In this document: positions 1 to 5,442 of the stretch, piece after piece | How the letters are laid out: every line of letters starts with the position of its first letter | How positions within the stretch are numbered: the stretch's first letter is position 1 | Source: Bryobacterales bacterium | GTDB lineage: Bacteria; Cyanobacteriota; Vampirovibrionia; Obscuribacterales; Obscuribacteraceae | Assembly: GCA_903970295.1 (NCBI GenBank) | Contig: CAJCHQ010000152.1 | Coordinates: 1 to 5,442 of the forward strand | Length of the DNA: 5,442 nt | Direction of reading: 5' to 3' | Program-made: the position numbers and the translations under genes | Notes under the pieces: model-generated | What the model was told of the DNA's origin: nothing | Seen by the model: only the letters and a program-made list of their open reading frames with translations | Database searches by the model: none

Positions 1-273
1 GATCACGCTTTCAATAAATTCAGCCAGGGCGGCAGAGGCAGTACCCAAGTCGGAAACGCTCAGGTATTCATTGCCGAGAAAGCAGCCACATTTGCAGCCA
101 TGTCAGCAGCTGGTTGTGTACCTGCGGGTGGCGCGCCGGTCGAAGCCCCACCGTCAGCGATATTGAAGGACGAAACACCGCCCCCGGTCATTGAAGCACA
201 GCCATCGCGACCAATCCACGCCGCTGTAAAACATCACGCGCCGCCAGCGAAAACAGATTGCCCCCCTAAATAA
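1..273 (+). CDS. C-terminal part of an unrecognised protein (5' end outside window)
   Basis: Frame 1 is open from the first base to a TAA at 271-273, giving the last 90 residues of a protein that begins upstream. The first part (about residues 1-45) is mixed and Gly/Ala-rich, including GNAQVFIAEKAATFAAM, and could be the end of a folded domain. The remainder is a Pro/Ala/Glu/His-rich tail (PAGGAPVEAPPS, ETPPPV, KHHAPPAKTDCPPK) typical of a disordered C-terminus. I do not recognise the family and give no function. It has the same strand and a similar His/Pro-rich low-complexity style as the LysM gene that starts 72 nt downstream, so the two may be co-inherited. A hairpin lies between them. That it is coding rests on the long open frame and protein-like composition; the competing antisense frame over 154-522 looks like a shadow. 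Confidence 0.6.
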   Translation, partial: DHAFNKFSQGGRGSTQVGNAQVFIAEKAATFAAMSAAGCVPAGGAPVEAPPSAILKDETPPPVIEAQPSRPIHAAVKHHAPPAKTDCPPK

Positions 274-288
274 GTCCTCTTCCCTGGA

Positions 289-324
289 CGTCACCTGCAT
301 GACCTGACGGCGATGCAGGCGACG
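289..324 (+). terminator. Strong imperfect hairpin after the first gene
   Basis: CGTCACCTGCAT at 289-300 pairs with ATGCAGGCGACG at 313-324. This gives 12 stem positions with a single A/C mismatch and a 12-nt loop, starting 15 nt after the stop codon at 273. Only a short TTT follows (328-330), so it is not a classic intrinsic terminator. It could be a Rho-dependent end, an mRNA-stabilising 3' structure, or a leader structure for the LysM gene starting at 346. Confidence 0.45.
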
Positions 325-345
325 GACTTTCCGCAGGCCTGAACT

Positions 346-1119
346 ATGTTTTTTGAACGAAACAATACAGAAAAACGTGTCAACACTACCAACTCGCATT
401 TGCAGTCCGAGGCGATCAGCGCGCTCGGCGACCGAAGCGGGCATCGAAGCGGTCATCAAATCCATCAACCCGTTAACCATGGTCAAAACCGCACAGCCGA
501 AAAGCACGATCACCGACCACAAAAATCAGCTCAGCACCGGTCGCTAAAACAGAGCGAGCCGACTGATTATGACGACGGTGGCAAATACGCTGTACAAAAT
601 GGAGATACGTTGTGGTCGATTGCCCGCCACGCACTCCTCAAACAACATACTGATTCTGAAAGCGCCGTCCAAATTTTGCAGGAAATCGCACGTATCACTT
701 CGTTAAATGCCGACCGCTACCCTGATTTGGAAAAAGACCCACATTTAATCAAAGTAGGAATGGTTTTGAACATTTCGACTAAGGGCGAAACTTCCGCCAA
801 GAATGAGCATTCCCCGAGCCACTCCGAAGCAGTCTGCGCAAAATCCCCTCTGCATGTAGCCGAACCTGGACAAATCCTGGTCGTCAAAAACTGCGAGCGC
901 GTAGTGGCTGGACCGGGCACTTACGTTATTGTCGAAGCAGGTGGTCAAGCATATGCGCACGACGCCACAGCGATCGTTTTCCGCGGCGGTCAGGTTCTTG
1001 CCCACGGAGGCTACGTACTCGGGCAGACAACAAGCGAGCAAGATGAACAAGTGACAAATCTTCGCAGCGTCGCTCATGCAACCAGAGTTGCCACCGACAC
1101 TGACGTACCAGCCAACTGA
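346..1119 (+). CDS. LysM-domain protein with His-rich N-terminus and C-terminal beta-repeat-like segment
   Basis: This 257-residue protein probably binds peptidoglycan or another N-acetylglucosamine polymer through one LysM domain. Residues 1-80 are hydrophilic, rich in His, Gln, Asn and Ser, with no hydrophobic stretch or signal peptide. Residues 81-143 form the LysM domain: it opens with YAVQNGDTLWSIAR and closes with HLIKVGMVLNI. The middle is longer than the usual 45-50 residue LysM, an expansion seen in the longer LysM forms at the ends of larger proteins. After a Ser/His linker, residues 171-226 contain short alternating beta strands with Gly turns (VVAGPGTYVIVEAGGQAYAH, then IVFRGGQVLAHGGYVLG), suggesting a small solenoid or beta-helix cap. 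The ATG at 346 has no good Shine-Dalgarno sequence, so the true start is uncertain; the LysM and C-terminal parts are secure. Without a signal peptide the protein is either cytoplasmic, exported by a non-Sec route, or has a misplaced start. Confidence 0.85.
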   Translation: MFFERNNTEKRVNTTNSHLQSEAISALGDRSGHRSGHQIHQPVNHGQNRTAEKHDHRPQKSAQHRSLKQSEPTDYDDGGKYAVQNGDTLWSIARHALLKQHTDSESAVQILQEIARITSLNADRYPDLEKDPHLIKVGMVLNISTKGETSAKNEHSPSHSEAVCAKSPLHVAEPGQILVVKNCERVVAGPGTYVIVEAGGQAYAHDATAIVFRGGQVLAHGGYVLGQTTSEQDEQVTNLRSVAHATRVATDTDVPAN

Positions 1120-1131
1120 CAGATAAAGCAG

Positions 1132-1155
1132 GGCGAGCACATTTGCCGGCTCGCC
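1132..1155. terminator. Hairpin between the convergent LysM gene and AbrB pseudogene
   Basis: GGCGAGC at 1132-1138 and GCTCGCC at 1149-1155 are a perfect 7-bp inverted repeat with a 10-nt loop, 12 nt past the LysM stop codon. It lies between two convergent units, a usual place for a bidirectional terminator. No T-run follows on the plus strand, and only a weak one (CTGCTTTATCT) on the minus strand, so its strength as an intrinsic terminator is doubtful. Confidence 0.45.
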
Positions 1156-1182
1156 AACCAAACGATTGCATGCTTATCAAAT

Positions 1183-1780
1183 TTAGGGCCGCTTGCTCAT
1201 AATTCGTTTGAACAGCTGCACAAGTTGCGGTCCGGATATTAATACCAAAAGCAGTCGGCATAATATTGGGCGCGGATAGTGAACCGGAATTCCACACGCA
1301 GAAACCCAGACAGAAATTGCTAACGGCACGATCATCAATCCGGCCGGTATGCGTAGTTAGCTCCGAGCAGGCCACCAACAGCCGAAATCAAAAAAGGACA
1401 AAGGAAGGTCACGACTGGTGAAGCAGGTAGATGAGGTTTCTCCACAATTGATGGGGCAAGGACTCCCGCAAGCACGACTTGGCCATCTCACCTGCACCTC
1501 CAGGTAAACATCCAAGAAGCGCAGTAGCCGGGCCGAGGTTGTTGAAACGGACAAAATAAAGAGCATTTATTATGGTCAAAACTTGCATCGACAACACAAG
1601 CACAAGGACAGGAAACCAATGACGACCAAGCTCCATCAAAGAACCAGGGGTAAACGTCGATGCCAGACTGACGCCGATAACTGACTGAATGACAAAAACG
1701 AACTTTCTCGGGAATTTGACATTGACGATACCCCTTGTCGAGAAAATGGCAGACACCAGCAACGAGCTTTCATCCTTCGA
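1183..1780 (-). pseudogene. Degraded AbrB-family membrane transporter (N-terminally truncated, at least two frameshifts)
   Basis: The AbrB family (once mislabelled 'ammonia monooxygenase') consists of multi-helix inner-membrane proteins with two repeats, each carrying an Ala/Gly-rich 'LPGGxxEMA' motif. Here the homology is split over three minus-strand frames. About 1780 to 1490 reads IQSVIGVSLASTFTPGSL, a hydrophobic helix, then ATALLGCLPGGAGEMA, the first-repeat signature; that frame stops at 1409. About 1430 to 1352, in a second frame, reads VVTFLCPFLISAVGGLLGAN, matching the start of the second repeat. From 1350 to the TAA at 1183, a third frame reads IPAGLMIVPLAISVWVSACG, the typical 'PAGxxxxPxxxS' helix, and ends RLLLVLISGPQLVQLFKRIM. 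The N-terminal helix before the first segment is missing; the sequence there is the end of the DUF3253 gene. The total is about 200 residues against roughly 340-370 for intact members. Multiple lesions plus truncation favour real decay over sequencing error. The left edge (1780) is approximate. Confidence 0.8.
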
Positions 1781-1784
1781 ACTT

Positions 1785-2048
1785 CTACTTAAGGCGCAGC
1801 CGAATCGGACCAACTGCTTCTTGCGCAGACGCGATTGGCTTGCTTTTCTGAAGCACTACCAAGATTTTTCTGTTCTTCATATCATCGGCGACTTCCCGAA
1901 TTCTCGGCATCAGCTCCCCCCAATCGGTTGGCTGAAGCCGACGGGCGGCTTCTGAAGGGCATATGGTTTTTCCAGCGGCCCTCTGATGTAGCAGCTCTAA
2001 GATAGATTCTTCGATTTTGGCATTCGTAACTTGCATGTGGAGATTCAA
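1785..2048 (-). CDS. DUF3253 family small protein
   Basis: This is an 87-residue protein matching the DUF3253 family, whose function is unknown; its fold is probably a small winged-helix-like helical domain. Visible family signatures are an N-terminal helix (IEESILELLHQRA, 12-24), GKTICPSEAAR (26-36), the DWGELMPRIREVADDM stretch (42-57), the strand KILVVLQKSKPI (61-72), and the conserved ending GPIRLRLK (80-87). The length fits the family, which is usually about 80-100 residues. The TTG at 2048 overlaps the TGA stop of the upstream gene as TTGA, which suggests translational coupling. An ATG at 2036 would give an 83-residue form with all motifs intact; neither start has an obvious Shine-Dalgarno sequence. 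The C-terminal end abuts the truncated AbrB remnant. The family assignment is from remembered motifs; the role is unknown. Confidence 0.85.
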   Translation of the reverse strand: MNLHMQVTNAKIEESILELLHQRAAGKTICPSEAARRLQPTDWGELMPRIREVADDMKNRKILVVLQKSKPIASAQEAVGPIRLRLK

Positions 2049-2851
2049 GGTGCAAGACTAGAATCTTGCATTTCGCCAATCAGATCGACGGCAAAATTGA
2101 TGAAATCTATTGATTCTTGCTTGTGATGCATCGATTCGCCCCACTGCCAGCCAAGTGCAGATTCAATTAGTTTTGCCCAAGCAGGATACGCATTCTTCAC
2201 CCAGCTTGCAGCAGTAGCCTTAGATCCGGCGTCACTATTCAATACCGTGTAGATGATCCGGCAGAGATTCAAAACGAGATACGACTGATAGTGAGGATTA
2301 TCAAGCCATGCCGGGTCTTCGGACTTGGGCACCCACTCTTGAATTAAATCCCGAATACAAGCGTTTTGAACGTCGCCAATTTGAACAGGTTGTACCAAGC
2401 TGCGAAACTCCGGTCCGGCAATAGGAATACTGCACTTCCACAAAAAATATTGATTTATGATCCATTCGTTGCCATAAGGCGCCGCTTCATACAGTACGCC
2501 AAAACCCCACCAGGGACGGGGTTCCTCTGGTGGCAACACGCAAGACAGGAGCTGTTCGGGAATGTAAGAGCATTCAATGCGCTGATGCCATTTCGGAAAT
2601 TGCGACTCGATCGCTAAATGCAATAACTTAATTGACTCGAGCTCAGTCTCAGAAAGTGGCTTGTGCGCAACTACAGCCAGGTCAATATCGCTGCGGGTTT
2701 CGACGAAGTCTCCATAAGTAAGTGAACCGGTCAAATAGGTGCCGACCAGGTTGTCGCGCAAACTGTAATGAACTCCGCTGGACCAAAAACACAGCAAGCC
2801 ATAAATTTCCGCACCGACAAGCGATCTCAGTTGTTTTAAATCAGTCGCCAT
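2045..2851 (-). CDS. Aminoglycoside nucleotidyltransferase-like protein (AadA/DUF4111 type)
   Basis: This 268-residue protein has the layout of ANT(3'')/AadA-type enzymes, which transfer AMP from ATP to an aminoglycoside hydroxyl; it should be cytoplasmic. The N-terminal half holds the nucleotidyltransferase core: TGSLTYGDFVETRSDIDLAVV (41-61) supplies the GS motif (G42, S43) and the metal-binding pair D55/D57. E93 in RIECSYIP is the likely third carboxylate or catalytic base. The C-terminal helical domain includes LNLCRIIYTVLNSDAGSK (194-211), AASWV and the AWAKLIESAL helix, which correspond to the 'RxxYTxxTGxxxSKxxAAxW' region of AadA and DUF4111. The ATG at 2851 is chosen because GGAG sits 5 nt upstream; a TTG at 2866 would add five residues but places that ribosome site inside the gene. 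It lies 38 nt after the kinase stop and overlaps the DUF3253 start. Whether it confers resistance or acts on an unknown substrate cannot be told from the sequence. Confidence 0.88.
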   Translation of the reverse strand: MATDLKQLRSLVGAEIYGLLCFWSSGVHYSLRDNLVGTYLTGSLTYGDFVETRSDIDLAVVAHKPLSETELESIKLLHLAIESQFPKWHQRIECSYIPEQLLSCVLPPEEPRPWWGFGVLYEAAPYGNEWIINQYFLWKCSIPIAGPEFRSLVQPVQIGDVQNACIRDLIQEWVPKSEDPAWLDNPHYQSYLVLNLCRIIYTVLNSDAGSKATAASWVKNAYPAWAKLIESALGWQWGESMHHKQESIDFINFAVDLIGEMQDSSLAP

Positions 2852-2856
2852 CGGAA

Positions 2857-2860
2857 CTCC
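2857..2860 (-). promoter_or_regulatory. Ribosome binding site deciding the nucleotidyltransferase start
   Basis: On the minus strand GGAG (read from 2860 to 2857) lies 5 nt before the ATG at 2851. It is the only good Shine-Dalgarno sequence among the minus-strand genes here. It supports the ATG over the in-frame TTG at 2866, which has none at suitable spacing. Confidence 0.7.
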
Positions 2861-2889
2861 ATGCAAGTATCAAATGTTTGAGCGCGCTT

Positions 2890-5025
2890 TCAATACAGAT
2901 AATCGGAATCGTGATTCTCGACAATTTTGCAGCGTGATTGAGCGGCTAAAAACTTTTGTCTTCCAGCTTCTGTAACCAATGTATCTTTGATCCGTATCTC
3001 TCGCAAAGTTTTGCTGGCTGTCAGCTGCATCAATCCAGCATCATCGATCAACAACCCATCGAGGTCAAGGGCAACTAGAGGCATCTGCGCAAGCACTTTC
3101 AAGCCCGCATTCGTAACGTGCGTGTGCGGTATGCGCAGTTCTCTCAAAGTTTTGATTTCGGCAAGTTCGTGCAAACCCTTGTCGGTGATTGGATCGAATT
3201 CGAGCCATAAATGAGAGAGGGGCAATTCCTTCAAATAACTCAAGCCCTTATCGGTGATCTGATAGTTTTTTCCCAACTTCAAATACTGAAGCTTTTTGAA
3301 AGCCCGCAAACGCTTGATGCCATCATCCGTGATTGGATTGTTCCATAATGACAGCTGAAAAAGATTTGTCAGTTTAGAGATATTGGAGATTCCCTCGTCA
3401 GTTACGTTCTGACCTTCCAGTCTGACCACAACCAAAGTTGGCATATGCAGGCAAGCCAGACCGCGACTAGTCACATGCGTATAGCGCAAAGACAATAAGC
3501 GAAGCGGCTTATCCTGCACCATCTTGAGATACTCGTCATTCATATCATTAAACGAACAACGAAGCTGTGTAATATAGGACGGCAAGACAGCTCGTTCGCG
3601 GAACGCAGTCAAACTGATAGTCTGACCATAAAACACAGCGGAGTCGTATTGCGGTTTCTTTGTGTATTGATCGTGATAAGTACTCTCATCTGCAGCCGCC
3701 GCAACCAAACCTTCACTAGGATCCTCAGCGGCATTACCTCGCTTCTCATGGGCCAATTCGTCTTTACCAAATGCGCCCTCAGACTCTTCTTTTCCAAGCG
3801 GATTAGCAGATTGCAAATTGGTGAGCGCGTTATCCGGTGGCTTGCGAAGTTGCACTGGCTTTAGAGGTTCGTCAGTAGGCGCACTGGACACCTTCGCCGA
3901 TCGATTGGTCGAGGCAATGAATGCGGCAGCAGATATGGCCCCCATGAAAAGCATTGCCACCAAAGGCAGTATCCTTTTCCAATCAGCACCACTACCAACT
4001 TTGTCTTTTACTGGCGCTGAGATTTCCGGAGACTTCAGTGAAGGCGGTCTATTTCCCTGAGCAGCCGCGCTTAAGTCTGCTTGCAGATCGACTACCGATT
4101 GATATCGCTCATCCGGATCTTTCCTCAGCGTCTTGCTTACTATTAATTCGAATTCCGGTGGAAACAGTTTTCCGAGGGAGCCATCGCGTAAGGACGGTGG
4201 CGTATCGTTAACTTGCTTCAAGGCGGCTTCCATCGAAGTACGACCGGAGAAGGGTGGTATGCCGGTTAGCAGTTCAAAAATAAGACAACCAAATGAATAA
4301 ATATCAGAACGATGGTCCATCGTCCGACCCAAGATTTGTTCTGGACTCATGTAATTGGGGCTGCCCATAACATCGCCGGATTGGGTCAAGGTGGAATTGT
4401 TGTCTCCCAATATTTTTGCAATGCCAAAATCGAAAATTTTAACTGACGGAACCGCAGATTCCACATTCAAAACCATGACGTTGCTTGGCTTCAGATCCCG
4501 ATGAATTACACCAAGATTATGAGCGCAGATAAGCCCAGCACAGATCTGGTCAAGAATAGGAGCGGCCTCGGTCAGACTGAGACTGCCTTTTTTCCGAAGC
4601 AAGTCGCTTAATAACACTCCCTCCAGATAATCCATCACCATGTAAGGCTGCCCGCGCTCGGTCAGTCCGAAATCAAAGACCGAAACCAGATTCGGGTGGG
4701 ATAGGCGGCTAGCGGCCTCAGCCTCACGTTGGAAGCGCAGAATTCTCTCATTGGAAACTCGCTCCAGGTGGATAGTTTTAATGGCAACGAGCCGGTTCAG
4801 CAAAGTCTGCTTGGCTTTAAAAACAATTCCCATGCCACCGGAGCCGATTTCCTCGATAAACTGGTATTTGGACGTCAATGAAGCGCCAATGGTGCGATCA
4901 TTGAGCAATAATGTGCCGTCATTGGGACAGACAAGCACAGAGGCACTGACCTTGAGCTGACACTGGGGACAGGTCACCTTGAGGTCATCGTCGGTTAGGT
5001 TTTGGCCGGAAGATTCAGTAGTCAC
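2890..5025 (-). CDS. Membrane Ser/Thr protein kinase with N-terminal zinc-ribbon-like motif and C-terminal leucine-rich repeats
   Basis: This is a 711-residue PknB-type (Hanks-type) kinase that phosphorylates Ser/Thr in the cytoplasm, probably in response to an external signal. Residues 19-39 form a zinc-ribbon-like motif (C19-x2-C22, then C33-PNDGT). The kinase domain is about 54-320: Gly loop GSGGMG (61-66), ATP lysine K83 in VAIK, probable helix-C glutamate E101, HRDLKPSN (175-182) with catalytic D177 and N182, DFG (199-201), activation segment to SPE (227-229), D241 and R307. All core catalytic residues are present, so it should be active. One transmembrane helix lies at about 352-371. 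A charged, low-complexity linker runs to about 460. Residues 508-695 contain eight repeats of 23-24 residues with the 'L..L.L....(I/V)TD.GL..L' pattern, with a weaker one at 484-507, presumably outside the membrane. The GTG at 5025 is the only start that keeps the ribbon; no clear Shine-Dalgarno precedes it. It heads a possible operon with the nucleotidyltransferase gene. Confidence 0.95.
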   Translation of the reverse strand: MTTESSGQNLTDDDLKVTCPQCQLKVSASVLVCPNDGTLLLNDRTIGASLTSKYQFIEEIGSGGMGIVFKAKQTLLNRLVAIKTIHLERVSNERILRFQREAEAASRLSHPNLVSVFDFGLTERGQPYMVMDYLEGVLLSDLLRKKGSLSLTEAAPILDQICAGLICAHNLGVIHRDLKPSNVMVLNVESAVPSVKIFDFGIAKILGDNNSTLTQSGDVMGSPNYMSPEQILGRTMDHRSDIYSFGCLIFELLTGIPPFSGRTSMEAALKQVNDTPPSLRDGSLGKLFPPEFELIVSKTLRKDPDERYQSVVDLQADLSAAAQGNRPPSLKSPEISAPVKDKVGSGADWKRILPLVAMLFMGAISAAAFIASTNRSAKVSSAPTDEPLKPVQLRKPPDNALTNLQSANPLGKEESEGAFGKDELAHEKRGNAAEDPSEGLVAAAADESTYHDQYTKKPQYDSAVFYGQTISLTAFRERAVLPSYITQLRCSFNDMNDEYLKMVQDKPLRLLSLRYTHVTSRGLACLHMPTLVVVRLEGQNVTDEGISNISKLTNLFQLSLWNNPITDDGIKRLRAFKKLQYLKLGKNYQITDKGLSYLKELPLSHLWLEFDPITDKGLHELAEIKTLRELRIPHTHVTNAGLKVLAQMPLVALDLDGLLIDDAGLMQLTASKTLREIRIKDTLVTEAGRQKFLAAQSRCKIVENHDSDYLY

Positions 5026-5140
5026 AGGGTTTTCGGTGTGGTCTCTGGTATCTTACCCGGCTCCCCAAACTTTTCGGTAACAGAGTCGACGTCGAGAATC
5101 TGGGTAAAAAGTGATTGGTGCCAGGATTGAAAAACTTTCA
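5026..5140. promoter_or_regulatory. Divergent intergenic region (promoters for kinase and exported protein)
   Basis: This 115-nt gap separates the minus-strand kinase start (GTG at 5025) from the plus-strand exported-protein start (ATG at 5141), so both promoters should lie here or just inside the genes. The only candidate element I see is a minus-strand TAAGAT (about 5052-5057), a 4/6 match to a -10 box, without a well-spaced -35 box. A 10-bp palindrome, TCGACGTCGA, lies at 5086-5095. The region is assigned by gene arrangement; no promoter is firmly identified. Confidence 0.4.
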
Positions 5141-5142
5141 AT
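5126..5142. promoter_or_regulatory. Perfect 7-bp inverted repeat overlapping a start codon
   Basis: ATTGAAA (5126-5132) and TTTCAAT (5136-5142) are exact inverse complements around an AAC spacer, a 17-nt dyad typical in size of a repressor operator. Its right arm includes the first two bases of the ATG at 5141. It could bind a dimeric regulator, or in mRNA form a short A/U-rich hairpin over the start. As a hairpin it would be weak, so an operator is the better guess. Confidence 0.4.
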
Positions 5143-5442
5143 GTCTCCAGTTTACTCACTTCCGCATATTTTGACGTTCGTTTGCTTTTGTCTCATCGCT
5201 TGGTCAGCCCTGGCTTGCCCGGCGAACGCTGAACAAAACGCGTCGGCCCCTGAAAACTCTCCCGAAATTAAGTCGGAAGCGCCCGCGGCTATGGAAGCTG
5301 CACCGCAGAGTGCCGCTCCGCCTTCGGTGAGCACCCCGCCAGCCAATTCACCGCGAAGCGGAGAGGTCCAGACGTCATCAAAACGCGCCAGTAATCCCGA
5401 GCTAATTTCTCGTTTACGCAGCGCTAAAGTTGTTGATGCTTC
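5141..5442 (+). CDS. N-terminus of an exported Ala/Pro-rich protein (3' end outside window)
   Basis: An open frame runs from the ATG at 5141 to the end of the window, giving 100 residues. Residues 10-26 are hydrophobic (ILTFVCFCLIAWSALAC), followed by PANAEQ, an AxA-type signal peptidase I site predicting cleavage after residue 30. The nearby SALAC resembles a lipobox only weakly because Leu is at -2. The mature start is disordered, rich in Ala, Pro, Ser and Glu, then becomes more structured near the end (NPELISRLRSAKVVDAS). With the ATG start the signal peptide lacks a positive n-region. An in-frame GTG at 5111 would add ten residues including an Arg and a Lys and may be the true start. AGGA at 5123-5126 is too far from the ATG to help much. 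No family can be assigned from this fragment. Confidence 0.75.
   Translation, partial: MSPVYSLPHILTFVCFCLIAWSALACPANAEQNASAPENSPEIKSEAPAAMEAAPQSAAPPSVSTPPANSPRSGEVQTSSKRASNPELISRLRSAKVVDA

Noticed and set aside
154..522. Minus-strand open frame of 122 codons with a hydrophobic N-terminal stretch, suggesting a small membrane protein
   Set aside because: It lies antisense to the hydrophilic His/Gln/Asn-rich start of the LysM gene and the tail of the first gene. Hydrophilic codons give hydrophobic complements in this frame relation. It resembles no family and has no clear ribosome site.
926..1378. Minus-strand open frame of 150 codons over the end of the LysM gene
   Set aside because: Its translation is rich in Arg, Cys and Trp without domain features, and it covers the secure C-terminal part of the LysM protein. 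The AbrB homology at 1183-1350 is in a different frame.
1689..1955. Plus-strand open frame of 88 codons
   Set aside because: It is antisense to the DUF3253 gene and AbrB relic, both supported by family motifs, and it matches nothing recognisable.
2045..2851. Calling the nucleotidyltransferase a proven streptomycin/spectinomycin resistance gene (aadA)
   Set aside because: Core catalytic residues match, but overall similarity to clinical AadA is only at motif level, and no integron or cassette attC site is seen nearby.
2881..2888. AGCGCGCT palindrome just after the kinase stop as a terminator
   Set aside because: It is a self-complementary 8-mer with no loop or T-run, so it cannot form a terminator hairpin, and the nucleotidyltransferase gene follows closely on the same strand.
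1..5442. Defence island, CRISPR array, phage or transposon
   Set aside because: No repeat-spacer array, transposase, integrase, terminal inverted repeats or target duplications were found. The nucleotidyltransferase has no antitoxin-like HEPN partner; DUF3253 is not known to be one.

Overview
The window looks like chromosomal accessory sequence from a bacterium of roughly balanced base composition. The best clue to its source is the large gene on the minus strand. It encodes a zinc-ribbon Ser/Thr kinase with one membrane span and a C-terminal array of 'TDxGL' leucine-rich repeats. From memory, this architecture is common in Candidatus Obscuribacterales/Melainabacteria (non-photosynthetic cyanobacterial relatives) and in some Planctomycetes. 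I favour the former, but this is an inference from style and not from a marker gene.

Layout, left to right. On the plus strand, positions 1-273 hold the C-terminal end of an unrecognised protein, followed by a 12-bp imperfect hairpin. Next, at 346-1119, is a protein with one LysM domain, a histidine-rich N-terminus and a short beta-repeat-like C-terminal segment. A second hairpin follows its stop codon. Everything from about 1183 to 5025 is on the minus strand. In transcription order this is the kinase (5025 to 2890), an aminoglycoside-nucleotidyltransferase-like protein (2851 to 2045), a small DUF3253 protein whose probable start overlaps the preceding stop in a TTGA, and the remains of an AbrB-family membrane transporter gene. 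That last gene has lost its N-terminus and is spread over all three minus-strand frames (about 1780 to 1183). At the right edge a plus-strand gene starts at about 5141. It encodes an exported Ala/Pro-rich protein and runs off the window. The gap between it and the kinase (5026-5140) is a divergent promoter region with two palindromes, one of which overlaps the start codon of the exported protein.

The kinase, nucleotidyltransferase and DUF3253 genes are tightly packed (38 nt apart, then a 4-nt overlap) and may form one transcription unit. No known pathway links them. The kinase probably senses something outside the membrane through its repeats and signals in the cytoplasm. The nucleotidyltransferase could modify a small molecule such as an aminoglycoside. 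I see no tRNA, rRNA, CRISPR array, insertion sequence or integrase. The most solid non-routine result is the frame-broken AbrB pseudogene. I do not see convincing evidence for a wholly new system.
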